Below are positions 1 through 8,067 of a DNA stretch of 37,017 nucleotides, piece by piece (position 1 is the first letter of the stretch; every line of letters starts with the position of its first letter). The position numbers were made by a program, and so were the translations under genes. The DNA lies in contig SHNG01000094.1 of NCBI GenBank assembly GCA_004295005.1, positions 1 through 37,017 on the forward strand. Reading direction: 5' to 3'. The notes below the pieces were generated by a model. It was not told the origin of the DNA. It worked only from the letters and a program-made list of their open reading frames with translations, and searched no databases. This DNA comes from Gammaproteobacteria bacterium (GTDB lineage Bacteria; Pseudomonadota; Gammaproteobacteria; Xanthomonadales; Rhodanobacteraceae).

Positions 1-22
1 GAAGGCCGCGAGGTCCCCCTCG

Positions 23-154
23 CCCGCTGGCGGGAGAGGGTCGGGGTGAGGGTGGTACATGCCGTCCATAGCCATCGCCCGCAACTGCTCCAACCTCGTC
101 CCTTTCTCCCGCTGGCGGGAGAGGGTCGGGGTGAGGGTGGTACATGCCGTCCAT
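23..154. repeat. Two copies of a REP-like GC hairpin repeat
   Basis: A 47-bp sequence occurs identically at 23-69 and 108-154, 85 bp apart. Each copy starts with the inverted repeat CCCGC-TG-GCGGG followed by a G-rich run (GAGAGGGTCGGGGTGAGGG) and ends in ACATGCCGTCCAT. This composition is typical of the dispersed extragenic palindromes of GC-rich gammaproteobacteria. No RAYT transposase gene lies in the window. The end of the second copy runs directly into the 49-bp tandem array, so the two repeat families share the ACATGCCGTCCAT segment. Confidence 0.8.
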
Positions 155-255
155 GGCCATCGCCTGCAATTGCTCCTGCATTGCAGGCATACATGCCGTC
201 CATGGCCATCGCCTGCAATTGCTCCTGCATTGCAGGCATACATGCCGTCCATGGC
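142..255. repeat. 49-bp tandem repeat array, 2.3 copies, with an internal hairpin
   Basis: Units at 142-190 and 191-239 are identical, and 240-255 is the start of a third. A diverged partial copy sits at 58-92. Each full unit contains a perfect 8-bp inverted repeat, CCTGCAAT and ATTGCAGG, separated by 9 nt (163-187 and 212-236). The array lies downstream of the terminator of the Gly/Tyr-rich gene and overlaps no convincing gene. Short peptides can be read through it, but they only translate the repeat. Confidence 0.85.
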
Positions 256-256
256 A

Positions 257-296
257 ATAAAAAACCCCGCGGATATCAGGGGAAATGTCCGCGGGG
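257..296 (-). terminator. Rho-independent terminator of the Gly/Tyr-rich protein gene
   Basis: Read on the minus strand, CCCCGCGGA (288-296) pairs with TCCGCGGGG (265-273) around a 14-nt loop and is followed at once by six T residues (259-264). It lies 55 bp past the stop codon of the gene ending at 352. Confidence 0.88.
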
Positions 297-351
297 TCCA
301 AGGTGCCACCCGCCGGATCAACCGGACAAGCGGCCTTGCTCTGTCGATGCG

Positions 352-957
352 TCAGTCGCGACGATCGTAGTAACTGGCACGTTGCAGGTATTGGCGGTCG
401 CGATCACCGTAGTCGCGTCCCGGGTAGTAGCCGTCATTATCGTAGTCGCGACCGCGACGGTCGTCATCGTAGTAGTCGTCATAGCGGACGACCCGACGCA
501 CCACGACCGGCCGCTCGCGGTGATAGCTGCGACGAACATGGGTTGTGCGGTAGTAATCGCCGTACCAGGGTCCGCCCTGGTAGTAGCCCGGTGAGTAGTA
601 ATAACTCGGCGAGTAGTAGCCGCCGTAATAGCCACCGTAGTAACTGGAGGGATACCGGTAGTAGCTGCCCGGATAATGGCTTGAGTAGTAACCGCCGTTG
701 TATCCACTTGACCAGCCGCCACCGTAGTACCCACCCGTGTAGTAGCCACCGTAGACGCTGCCGCTGAAATAACCGCCGCCACAGTGACGGCAATCGCTGT
801 AGCCAACGCTGTAACCGGGGCCCGAGAATCCGATGCTGACGCCCCAGTTGGAATGGTGGCCTCCGCGTGCAAAGGCAACGGGCGCAAACATCGTGGCGCC
901 CACGAGCAAGGCGGCAACACCCAGGGTGCGAACGCGACCTGCAAAGCCATTCAACAT
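352..957 (-). CDS. Secreted Gly/Tyr-rich low-complexity protein, function unknown
   Basis: A 201-residue protein with an N-terminal signal peptide (basic MLNGFAGRVR, a hydrophobic core at about residues 12-25, then a small-residue cleavage region ending VAFA). The mature part has two halves. Residues about 45-130 are dense in YGGYY and YYGG units. Residues about 135-201 are rich in Arg, Asp and Tyr (for example YDDYYDDDRRGRDYDNDG). Two cysteines (DCRHCGG) lie between signal peptide and repeat. The ATG is preceded by GGAGGA at good spacing and the gene ends in a strong terminator, so it is probably a real, separately transcribed gene. I do not recognise a family with known function. The composition suggests an extracytoplasmic disordered or adhesive protein, but this is inference only. 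Confidence 0.75.
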   Translation of the reverse strand: MLNGFAGRVRTLGVAALLVGATMFAPVAFARGGHHSNWGVSIGFSGPGYSVGYSDCRHCGGGYFSGSVYGGYYTGGYYGGGWSSGYNGGYYSSHYPGSYYRYPSSYYGGYYGGYYSPSYYYSPGYYQGGPWYGDYYRTTHVRRSYHRERPVVVRRVVRYDDYYDDDRRGRDYDNDGYYPGRDYGDRDRQYLQRASYYDRRD

Positions 958-1021
958 GATGGGATCCTCCGCCAGAACGCCGACACTCTGCGATTGGACG
1001 GCTGAATCGAAACTGAAAGAT

Positions 1022-3196
1022 TCACGCTCCCGAACGCGCTTGCAGTTCGTAACAGTGATGAATCCGTGAATTTCTCGTGAAGTCGAATGGAATGCTGGCG
1101 CTGCTCACATCCTGCACGAAGAATTGCTCCTCCACTTCGGCATCCAGACGGAAGCGCCGGAAGTTGTTGGAAAACACGATCAACCCGCCAAAGGCGAGCC
1201 GCTCGGCACACAGGGCAAGCAGGCGCGCGTGCTCCTTCTGCACATCGAAATCGTCGGCGCGCTTGGAATTGGAAAAGGTGGGCGGATCGACGAATACCAA
1301 GTCGTACTCACCGCGATCATGCTCCAGCCACCTCAGGCAATCGGCCTGAATCAGTTGGTGTGTCGAACCGCCAAAGCCGTTCAAGGCCAGGTTGCGCGCC
1401 GCCCATTCCAGGTAGTTTGCCGACAGGTCCACGCTGGTCGTGCTGCGTGCGCCACCGTGTGCTGCATAAACGCTCGCGGTTGCGGTGTAACAGAACAGAT
1501 TGAGAAAGCGGCGACCGCGCGCCAGTTCACGCAAGCGCATGCGCACGGGGCGATGGTCGAGAAACAAGCCGGTGTCCAGGTAATCGTGCAGGTTGACGCG
1601 GAAGCGCAATCCGCCCTCCTCGACAATCAGGAAGCGTTCGCGATCCGCCATGCGGCCATACTTGCCACCGCCCTTGGACTTGTAGCGCGTCTTGACTGCG
1701 ATTCGCTCACGCGGGACCTCGAAGGCAACGCCGGCGGCACGCACCAGATCGGCCAGTCGTGCCGATGCCACGTGCTCGGGAATTTCCTTTGGAGCCGCGT
1801 ACTCCTGCACGTGCAACCAGGTGGCAGGTGGCTGGCCAGGATTTGATTCTTCGACACCGGCATACACATCAATCGCCGCCGCGTATTCGGGAATGTCGGC
1901 ATCGTAGGCACGCCAACAATGGATCGAGTCGCGGGTGAGCGTCTTGCGCAGGTGTCGCATGGTCTTGCGCAATCGATTGACAACGGCTTCCGCGCCCGCA
2001 CTCAATGGGCGTTCGTCAACCTGACGTTGCGGTGCCGCGGCGCCTCCGATCTCGAACACCAGCAGGCGGCATTCGAGAGCACCGTTGAACAGCACATAGC
2101 GTTTCTGCGCGCGCAATCCGATGGCATGGCCAAGGTCGTTGTCCGAGGTGATGACAGCAAGCCGCCAACCCCCGAACTGTGCGCGCGCCTGATTCCCGAG
2201 GCTGCGGTACAGGGGCACCAGCTCCTGCTGCTGGCCGAGCCGTTCGCCATAGGGCGGATTGCAGATCAACAGGCCCTTGCCCTTCGCATCGTCCGGGCGG
2301 CGCAGGTGTTCGATGGATTGCCGTTCGAACCGAACGAAGCCGATGAGCCCCGCTTCCTGGGCATTGCGTTTGGCCTGGCTGAGCACATGCGGGTCGGCAT
2401 CGTTGCCATGAAACACTGCCCGCAACTGGCGCAGGCCTGCATCAGCGCGCGTGCGTGCTTCATCGCACAACTGTTGCCAGGTCGAGGCATCGTGACCCAA
2501 CCAGCCCTGGAATCCGAAGTATCCGCGCTTGAGGCCCGGGGCAACATCCGCTGCCATCAGCGCCGCCTCGATCAGCAGGGTGCCGGCACCACACATCGGA
2601 TCGATGATGCTCGCACCCTCGGCATGCAACTCTGGCCATCCCGCACGCAGCAACATGGCGCAGGCCAGATTTTCCTTGAGCGGTGCTTCACCCTGCCCGA
2701 CGCGGTATCCGCGTCGATGCAAGGGCGTGCCCGACAGATCCAGCGACACGGTGGCGCGGTCCTTGCGCAGCAACAGGTTCAGGCGCACGGACGGTTGTTC
2801 CAGGTCCACACCGGGTCGCGTTCCGCAACGGTCGCGGAACTGATCGACGATGCCGTCCTTCACCTTTTGCGCAAGATAGCGTGAGTGTCGCATCGCGCTG
2901 GAGATGCTGACCGCGTCAACCGCCAGCGTGCCATCCGCTGCCAGATGATCGCTCCAGTCGATGCGCTGGATGCCGTCATACAGGGCGTGTTCGTCGGCCG
3001 CGGCAAATTCATCCAGCGGCATCAGGATGCGGCTGGCCAATCGCGACCACAGGCATGCGCGATAGCCGACAGGCAGTTCACCGGAAAAGCGCACGCCGGC
3101 CAGGGCTTCGTGCACCTCACTGGCTCCCAGCGCCACCAGTTCATCGCGCAGCAGGTATTCGAGACCCTTGGGACAGGTGGCGAAGAATTGTCGCAT
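1022..3196 (-). CDS. rlmL: RlmKL: bifunctional 23S rRNA methyltransferase (m2G2445 and m7G2069)
   Basis: A 724-residue protein similar along its whole length to E. coli RlmKL, which makes m2G2445 and m7G2069 in 23S rRNA during large-subunit assembly. An N-terminal THUMP RNA-binding domain is followed by a first Rossmann methyltransferase with the SAM loop DPMCGAG (199-205) and catalytic motif CNPPYGERLG (312-321). The second methyltransferase has NLFCYTATA (from 566) and DPPTFSNSK (637-645). I chose the ATG at 3196 (MRQFFATCPKGLEYLL) because it matches the family N-terminus. A TTG further upstream would extend the protein into the preceding gene. It starts 2 nt after the stop of the upstream hydrolase gene, so the two are probably cotranscribed. 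No defects seen. Confidence 0.96.
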   Translation of the reverse strand: MRQFFATCPKGLEYLLRDELVALGASEVHEALAGVRFSGELPVGYRACLWSRLASRILMPLDEFAAADEHALYDGIQRIDWSDHLAADGTLAVDAVSISSAMRHSRYLAQKVKDGIVDQFRDRCGTRPGVDLEQPSVRLNLLLRKDRATVSLDLSGTPLHRRGYRVGQGEAPLKENLACAMLLRAGWPELHAEGASIIDPMCGAGTLLIEAALMAADVAPGLKRGYFGFQGWLGHDASTWQQLCDEARTRADAGLRQLRAVFHGNDADPHVLSQAKRNAQEAGLIGFVRFERQSIEHLRRPDDAKGKGLLICNPPYGERLGQQQELVPLYRSLGNQARAQFGGWRLAVITSDNDLGHAIGLRAQKRYVLFNGALECRLLVFEIGGAAAPQRQVDERPLSAGAEAVVNRLRKTMRHLRKTLTRDSIHCWRAYDADIPEYAAAIDVYAGVEESNPGQPPATWLHVQEYAAPKEIPEHVASARLADLVRAAGVAFEVPRERIAVKTRYKSKGGGKYGRMADRERFLIVEEGGLRFRVNLHDYLDTGLFLDHRPVRMRLRELARGRRFLNLFCYTATASVYAAHGGARSTTSVDLSANYLEWAARNLALNGFGGSTHQLIQADCLRWLEHDRGEYDLVFVDPPTFSNSKRADDFDVQKEHARLLALCAERLAFGGLIVFSNNFRRFRLDAEVEEQFFVQDVSSASIPFDFTRNSRIHHCYELQARSGA

Positions 3197-3198
3197 GG

Positions 3199-3711
3199 TC
3201 AATCCAGCGAATTCAGGAACTGTCGAAACAACTCCGCGCAATACGCCACGTGCGCGCCAAGCCGGTGATCATCATCGACCAGGTGCAGACTGTCGCCACG
3301 CGCACGCGCAAACTCGATGGTCGCATTGACTGGACACAATTCATCGTGCCAACCGTGCACCAGGGTGGTCGGAACCTTGGCGGCCTTGAAGGCAACCGGA
3401 TAACCCTCGATACCCACCGGCAAGGCAAGCAGGAACAATCCTTCACAGGTTCGCTGGGTGGAGGCAAGCCCGGAAATGAAAGCGCCCATGCTGGATCCGG
3501 CAAAAACCACCCGTCCACTGGCCGGCGCCGATGCCAAGGCACGCGCCGTGCGTGCGCCAATGGCTTCCAGGCTGCGTGTGGCATCCAGATCCCGATAGTC
3601 GGGCCGCACGCTGCTCCAGCCGCAGGCTTCGGCAACCTTGGCCAAGGCGCTGACCTTGGTTGCATCCGGCCCACTCTCAAGGCCGTGGGACAGCACGATG
3701 GTTCCCTTCAT
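3199..3711 (-). CDS. Small alpha/beta-hydrolase, cytoplasmic
   Basis: A 170-residue single-domain alpha/beta-hydrolase without a signal peptide. It opens with the beta-strand and oxyanion segment TIVLSHGLESGP, then shows the nucleophile elbow GSSMG (Ser74), an acidic residue in HGWHDE (Asp123) and a histidine in DDDHRLG (His149), a complete Ser-Asp-His triad in the expected order. The size suits the small YqiA-like or dienelactone-hydrolase-like esterases, and the substrate cannot be read from sequence. The start at 3711 has the ribosome site AGGA 5 nt upstream. A longer reading from 3771 has no homology support and would fill the short divergent gap to the amidase gene. Its stop is 2 nt before rlmL, indicating a shared transcript. 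Confidence 0.85.
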   Translation of the reverse strand: MKGTIVLSHGLESGPDATKVSALAKVAEACGWSSVRPDYRDLDATRSLEAIGARTARALASAPASGRVVFAGSSMGAFISGLASTQRTCEGLFLLALPVGIEGYPVAFKAAKVPTTLVHGWHDELCPVNATIEFARARGDSLHLVDDDHRLGAHVAYCAELFRQFLNSLD

Positions 3712-3785
3712 GTTTCCTGCTCCACGCATGTTTGCGCGCGATGCTAACACCTGACTCCGTTCACCACGCATGCGACACTGGCGGC

Positions 3786-4361
3786 ATGAATCCGCCGATG
3801 ATCCATGACTGGCCGTTACCCTATGTCGAGCGACTGGCAGAACGCCGGGCTGATGGCATCGATCTGGTCGTGATCCATTGCACGGAGTTGCCCGACATGG
3901 CCATGGCGCGAGAGTTCGGTGAGCGCATCCAGCACCAGGAATCCCGCACCGGCAACAGCGGGCACTATTACATCGACCGTGACGGCAGCATCTCGCGTTT
4001 CGTCAGTGAGTTGCGCGTGGCCCACCACACCTTCCAGTTCAATCCACGCTCGATCGGCATCGAACTGGTCAACCTTGGACGCTATCCGAACTGGAACGAC
4101 TCCCGCCACCAGATGATGAGCGAGCCTTATCCCGAAGCGCAGATCGAATCCCTGCTCGGCCTGCTTGCGCAACTGCGCGAAACGTTCCCGGACTTGCGCT
4201 GGATTGCCGGACACGATGCCCTTGACCAGCGCCGGGAGCCGGCCAGCGACAATCCCGACCTGATGCTGGCGCGTCGACTCGATCCCGGCCCGATGTTTCC
4301 TTGGGCAAGAGTGCTCGGGGCGTGCGCACTTGTGCGCTGGAGCGATTCCACATCCCCGTGA
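3786..4361 (+). CDS. AmpD-type N-acetylmuramoyl-L-alanine amidase
   Basis: A 191-residue Amidase_2 (AmpD/PGRP) protein that should cut the bond between N-acetylmuramic acid and L-alanine in muropeptides. The zinc ligands are visible: His31 in VVIHCTE, His80 or His81 in VAHHTF, and the C-terminal acidic ligand in PASDNPD after AGHDALD. The conserved GHYYIDRDG and SIGIELVN segments are also present. No signal peptide is seen, which points to cytoplasmic muropeptide recycling like AmpD rather than an exported amidase such as AmiD. The start at 3786 gives the family length; an upstream ATG would overlap the divergent hydrolase gene. It is transcribed away from that gene across a 74-bp gap. Whether it is the AmpD orthologue proper or a paralogue is uncertain. 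Confidence 0.88.
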   Translation: MNPPMIHDWPLPYVERLAERRADGIDLVVIHCTELPDMAMAREFGERIQHQESRTGNSGHYYIDRDGSISRFVSELRVAHHTFQFNPRSIGIELVNLGRYPNWNDSRHQMMSEPYPEAQIESLLGLLAQLRETFPDLRWIAGHDALDQRREPASDNPDLMLARRLDPGPMFPWARVLGACALVRWSDSTSP

Positions 4362-4378
4362 AGTGCAATGGGCTTGGC

Positions 4379-4384
4379 TATACT
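4379..4384 (+). promoter_or_regulatory. Candidate -10 element before tesB
   Basis: TATACT matches the sigma-70 -10 consensus in five of six positions and lies 29 nt before the tesB ATG, giving a short leader. No good -35 hexamer is seen at 16-18 bp, so this rests on one element. A similar GGCTATACT context occurs before the GGDEF-EAL gene at 10538. Confidence 0.45.
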
Positions 4385-4413
4385 GCCTGCCCTTTTTCCC
4401 GCGGTACCACGAA

Positions 4414-5289
4414 ATGAGCAATCCGGTTGTCGACGAATTGATCAACCTGCTGCAACTTGAGCGGCTCGAAGACAATTTGTTTCGCGGACAGAGTCGCGAT
4501 ATCGGCACGCGCTATGTCTTTGGTGGCCAGGTGCTTGGCCAGGCACTGTCGGCGGCACAACAGACCGTCGACCCGGCACGCCACGCGCACTCGCTGCACG
4601 CCTATTTCCTGCGCGCGGGCGATGTCGAGGCGCCCATCGTCTACAACGTCGAACGCAGTCGTGACGGCCACAGCTTTTCGGCCCGGCGCATCGTTGCCAT
4701 CCAGCATGGGCAGACCATTCTCAACATGACTGCATCCTTCCATGTGCCAGAATCCGGAGCAGAGCATCAGTTCCCGATGCCGCTGGTGCCCAAGCCCGAG
4801 GATATGCCGGATGTAGCCATGGTCACGGCCGATGAACTGGAAAAGGTGCCGGCCCAGCGCAAGCGCTGGTTGAACAAGGACGGCCCGTTCCAATTCCGTC
4901 ATGTGCATCCGCGCAATGAATTGAATCCGACTCGCCAGCCGCCGTACCAGAATGTCTGGTTTCGCCTGGTCGACCGCGTCGCCGACAACCCGGTGCTGCA
5001 TCGGTCGCTGCTGGCCTATGCATCGGATTTCCATCTGATCGGCACAACCACGTTTCCGCATGCGCTTTCCTATCTGCAACCCAATGTGCGCATGGCCAGT
5101 CTGGATCATGCCTTGTGGTTCCATCGCCCGTTTCGTGCCGACGAATGGCTGCTGTATTCCTGTGAAAGTCCCAGTGCACAGGCGTCGCGCGGCCTTGCCC
5201 GTGGCATGATCTTCACGCGCGATGGCGTGCTGGTGGCATCCACCGCGCAGGAAGGTTTGATACGCGTCGTGGAATCGGGCGAGTCCTGA
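4414..5289 (+). CDS. tesB: Acyl-CoA thioesterase II (TesB)
   Basis: A 291-residue double-hotdog thioesterase that hydrolyses acyl-CoA to free fatty acid and CoA. It aligns along its length with E. coli TesB, including FRGQS, VFGGQVLGQAL, LHAYFLRAGD, SFSARR, YASDF, DHALWFHRPF and VASTAQEG. The catalytic positions of the E. coli enzyme (Asp204, Thr228, Gln278) correspond here to Asp205, Ser229 and Gln279, so the hydroxyl residue is Ser instead of Thr, a conservative change. The ATG at 4414 gives the canonical N-terminus MSNPVVDELINLLQLE. Upstream in-frame starts would run into the amidase gene. It probably has its own promoter in the 52-bp gap. Confidence 0.95.
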   Translation: MSNPVVDELINLLQLERLEDNLFRGQSRDIGTRYVFGGQVLGQALSAAQQTVDPARHAHSLHAYFLRAGDVEAPIVYNVERSRDGHSFSARRIVAIQHGQTILNMTASFHVPESGAEHQFPMPLVPKPEDMPDVAMVTADELEKVPAQRKRWLNKDGPFQFRHVHPRNELNPTRQPPYQNVWFRLVDRVADNPVLHRSLLAYASDFHLIGTTTFPHALSYLQPNVRMASLDHALWFHRPFRADEWLLYSCESPSAQASRGLARGMIFTRDGVLVASTAQEGLIRVVESGES

Positions 5290-5368
5290 CCGGCTGTCGA
5301 AAGCAAACCGCAAGACCCATCTGCTGTGGCAGTCGAAATCACCTCGGCTGCACGTCTGGAATTGAATC

Positions 5369-5755
5369 ATGCGCCAGATCTATACCTCCCCCCGCTACGA
5401 GAACGTGCAGCGCGTGGTTGCGCTGCTGCACGAAAACCACATTGCGACGACGGTGCGCAACCGCCAGGACTGGCAGGGTGGCCAGTGGAAGCGATTCAGT
5501 TATACCCAGCGCAGCGAAAGTGAGGGCTGGGGCCAGGTGTGGGTGGTGGATTCCAATGACCAGACCCGTGCCCGGGAAATCCTGCGCGAAGCCGGCCTTG
5601 AACCGGCAACGCGATTTGCCGATGAACTGGCCGCCGCGCGCACACCGGGCGACCCGCAGCGGCACAAGGCCAATTCCGTGCGCATGCGCATGATTCTGCT
5701 CGGACTGATTGCCGGGGTGATCCTGTTGATTGCCGCCAGCCAGCTCCCCCCCTGA
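5369..5755 (+). CDS. DUF2007-type small membrane protein
   Basis: A 128-residue protein. The N-terminal 75 residues form a small alpha/beta domain of the DUF2007 type (start RQIYTSPRYENVQRVVALL, then VWVVDSNDQTRAREIL), the kind of ferredoxin-like fold sometimes labelled putative signal-transducing protein. Xanthomonads carry similar proteins under the uninformative name pathogenicity-like protein. A linker follows and then one hydrophobic segment at about 106-124 (MILLGLIAGVILLIAAS) that should anchor the protein with a very short tail. The biochemical role is not known. It sits between tesB and bpt on the same strand, with gaps of 79 and 59 bp. Confidence 0.75.
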   Translation: MRQIYTSPRYENVQRVVALLHENHIATTVRNRQDWQGGQWKRFSYTQRSESEGWGQVWVVDSNDQTRAREILREAGLEPATRFADELAAARTPGDPQRHKANSVRMRMILLGLIAGVILLIAASQLPP

Positions 5756-5814
5756 CACGGCAGGCTGCCAACCCGTTCATGTAGCCGGCCGCGATGCTCA
5801 GGCAGAATAGCCAC

Positions 5815-6537
5815 ATGCGTTCAGACGTGGTCCGACTTTTCCAGACCTTGCCGCATCCTTGCGGGTATTTCAGCGAGCGCACCGCACAGAACCTGGTCAT
5901 TGACCCAAGCTCCCCGGAACTTCGGCAGCTTTACGATTTCGGTTTGCAATGCGGCTATCGACGCGCCGGCGAGCATGTCTATGTGCCGCACTGCTCAGGG
6001 TGCCGGGCATGTATTCCCTGCCGCATTCCCGTGGAACGGTTTGTGGCGGACCGCAGCCAGCGTCGCTGCCTCACCAGCAATGATGATGTGCAATTGAAGG
6101 TTCTCCCGGTTGGATTCAGCGAGGAACGTTTTGAGCTGTATCGACGCTACTTGCAGTGGCGACATCCGAACGGTGGCATGGATGACGCGCGGCCGGAGGA
6201 TTTCACGCGTTTTCTCTACACCGCCTGGAGTCCGACGCGGTTCCTGGAGATGCGTCTTGATTCACGCCTCGTCGGCGTTGCCGTGACCGACTTCTGCACA
6301 ACCGGCCTGTCCGCCGTGTATACGTTCTACGACCCGGACCTGTCCGCGCGCGGGCTTGGCACGTTTGCCATCCTCAGCCAGATCCGGATCGCACTCGAAC
6401 ACAATCTGGAACATCTCTATCTCGGGTTCTGGATCGGCGCGCATCCCAAGATGGGCTACAAGTCCCGCTTCCGGCCCATTGAAACCCTGCGCAATGGCCA
6501 TTGGCAGGTGGAGACGCACGCCCGAAGCGCCAACTGA
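5815..6537 (+). CDS. bpt: Aspartate/glutamate leucyltransferase (Bpt), N-end rule pathway
   Basis: A 240-residue aminoacyl-tRNA-protein transferase of the arginyltransferase superfamily. Bacterial Bpt moves leucine from Leu-tRNA to N-terminal Asp or Glu, making a destabilising N-terminus for ClpS/ClpAP. Diagnostic features are TLPHPCGYFSERTAQNLVID near the N-terminus, the cysteine cluster HCSGCRACIPCRIPV, the segment RRYLQWRHPNGGM, and the C-terminal acetyltransferase-like core with VYTFYDPDLSARGLGTFAIL and YLGFWIGAHPKMGYKSRF. I placed the start at the second ATG (MRSDVVRLF) to match the family; an ATG 21 nt upstream is possible. Confidence 0.94.
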   Translation: MRSDVVRLFQTLPHPCGYFSERTAQNLVIDPSSPELRQLYDFGLQCGYRRAGEHVYVPHCSGCRACIPCRIPVERFVADRSQRRCLTSNDDVQLKVLPVGFSEERFELYRRYLQWRHPNGGMDDARPEDFTRFLYTAWSPTRFLEMRLDSRLVGVAVTDFCTTGLSAVYTFYDPDLSARGLGTFAILSQIRIALEHNLEHLYLGFWIGAHPKMGYKSRFRPIETLRNGHWQVETHARSAN

Positions 6538-6630
6538 AACAGGCGTGAGCTGGCCAGGAGCCTGCGAACCCGCAGGACCATTGCTAGCCCTAGTACGTCA
6601 CAATCAGGCTTTGCCTGCCGGGTTTCTGCA

Positions 6631-8067
6631 ATGCTCCGAACAATCGCCTTCGTGTTGTTGCTGCTGCCGCTGCATGCTTGGGCCAAGCCTGCCGCCAACC
6701 AGTGGTACAGCGTCCTGTTGGATGGCCGCAAGATCGGTTACTTTGAAAGCTCGCGAAGCGTTGCCGGGGATGTCGTCACCACGCGGCAAAATCTGGAAAT
6801 CGAACTGGACCGCGCCGGCACGCGCATCGAGGTTGCAAGCCGGGAAGAATGCACGGAAAGCACTTCCGGTGAACCGCTGTCCTTCTCTTCCATCTCGCGA
6901 CTGAGCGGTACTGAAACCCGCGTGCGCGGCACGGTGCATGGCGACAGCGTGCATTTGCAAACCTCCATCGGTGGTGCCAGCAACAAACGCAGCATGCCGT
7001 GGCCAAAGGGCGCGCTCATGGTGGAAGGCCTGCGCCTGGCCAGCCTGAAAGTGCCACTCGACCCGGGTCGCCAGTTCCGAGAACTTGCCTTCCAGCCCTC
7101 CAGTCTGGATGCGGTCGAGGTCATCAGCACGATCGGCAAGCGCGAACGCGTGGATTTGCCCGAAGGCAGCAAGAGCCTGCAGCGCATCGAACAGGTCTTC
7201 AATTTTGCCGGTGCTCCCATCCGCAACACCGCCTGGGTGGACGATGAACGCGATGTCCACAAGCTCACCATGCCCGCCATGGGCGTGGATCTGATCCTGG
7301 TGGCCTGTTCCCGATCCTGCGCGCACGCACCAAACCAGGGCACGAATGTATTTGATCGCACCCTGATGCCGGCGCCGCGCGCCCTGTCGGCAACCGAGTT
7401 GGCATCGACCATGCGCTACACAATCAGCCCTAGCGAACCGGGTGTGCCCATGAACTTGCCCGACACTTCCGAACAAAGCGTATCCAGGCGGGATGACAAG
7501 CTGCTGGTTGAGGTGAATGCGCATGCGCTCGAGCGCGGCAGCGCACCCGCGCCGCAGGACTTCATGCCGAATGACTGGCTGCAAAGCGCGGCACCGGAAC
7601 TGATCGCCATTGCACGCAAGCAGACTGGCGAAATCACCGGCGATTCGGAAAAGATGCGCGCACTCGAGACTTTCGTGCGTGGCTATATCAGCACCAAGTC
7701 ATTGGGCGTCGGCTATGCCTCTGCGCTCCAGGTCCTTCACAAACCGGAAGGCGACTGCACCGAACATGCGGTATTGCTCGCGGCTCTGGGGCGCGCAGCG
7801 GGCATCGCGACCCGCGTTGTCGATGGCCTCGCCTACGCACCGCGTTTTGACCAAACGGATCACGTGTTCGTGCCGCACGCGTGGACCCAAGCCTGGGTCG
7901 ATGGCCGCTGGCGAAGCTACGACGCCGCGCTCGGCGGATTCGATGCCGGCCATATTGCCTTCTCGACCGGCGATGGCGATCCATGGCGCTTCTACCAGGG
8001 CCTGGATCTGCTCGGTCGCACGCGTCTGGATCAGGCCGAAGCCGTACCCGCGGACAGCGCGCAGTGA
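6631..8067 (+). CDS. Exported transglutaminase-like (papain-fold) protein
   Basis: A 478-residue protein with a clear signal peptide (MLRTIAFVLLLLPLHAWA, cleavage before KPAANQ). The N-terminal two thirds is a beta-rich region with no recognised motif. The C-terminal part is a transglutaminase-core domain with a full triad: Cys376 in EGDCTEHAVLL, His416 in PHAWTQAWVDGRW and Asp431 in SYDAALGGFD. Such bacterial domains usually act as cysteine peptidases or peptide-binding proteins of the periplasm rather than as cross-linkers. Its stop codon overlaps the GTG start of the next gene (GTGA), so expression is likely coupled with the beta-propeller protein. The natural substrate is unknown. Confidence 0.85.
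   Translation: MLRTIAFVLLLLPLHAWAKPAANQWYSVLLDGRKIGYFESSRSVAGDVVTTRQNLEIELDRAGTRIEVASREECTESTSGEPLSFSSISRLSGTETRVRGTVHGDSVHLQTSIGGASNKRSMPWPKGALMVEGLRLASLKVPLDPGRQFRELAFQPSSLDAVEVISTIGKRERVDLPEGSKSLQRIEQVFNFAGAPIRNTAWVDDERDVHKLTMPAMGVDLILVACSRSCAHAPNQGTNVFDRTLMPAPRALSATELASTMRYTISPSEPGVPMNLPDTSEQSVSRRDDKLLVEVNAHALERGSAPAPQDFMPNDWLQSAAPELIAIARKQTGEITGDSEKMRALETFVRGYISTKSLGVGYASALQVLHKPEGDCTEHAVLLAALGRAAGIATRVVDGLAYAPRFDQTDHVFVPHAWTQAWVDGRWRSYDAALGGFDAGHIAFSTGDGDPWRFYQGLDLLGRTRLDQAEAVPADSAQ

Noticed and set aside
142-255. A small CRISPR array
   Set aside because: The units are directly adjacent with no spacers, and no cas gene is present.
46-594. Short plus-strand frames reading through the repeat array
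   Set aside because: Their peptides simply translate the repeats and run into the antisense of the Gly/Tyr-rich gene.
1919-2884. A 321-codon plus-strand frame opposite rlmL
   Set aside because: Antisense shadow of a well-matched methyltransferase gene.
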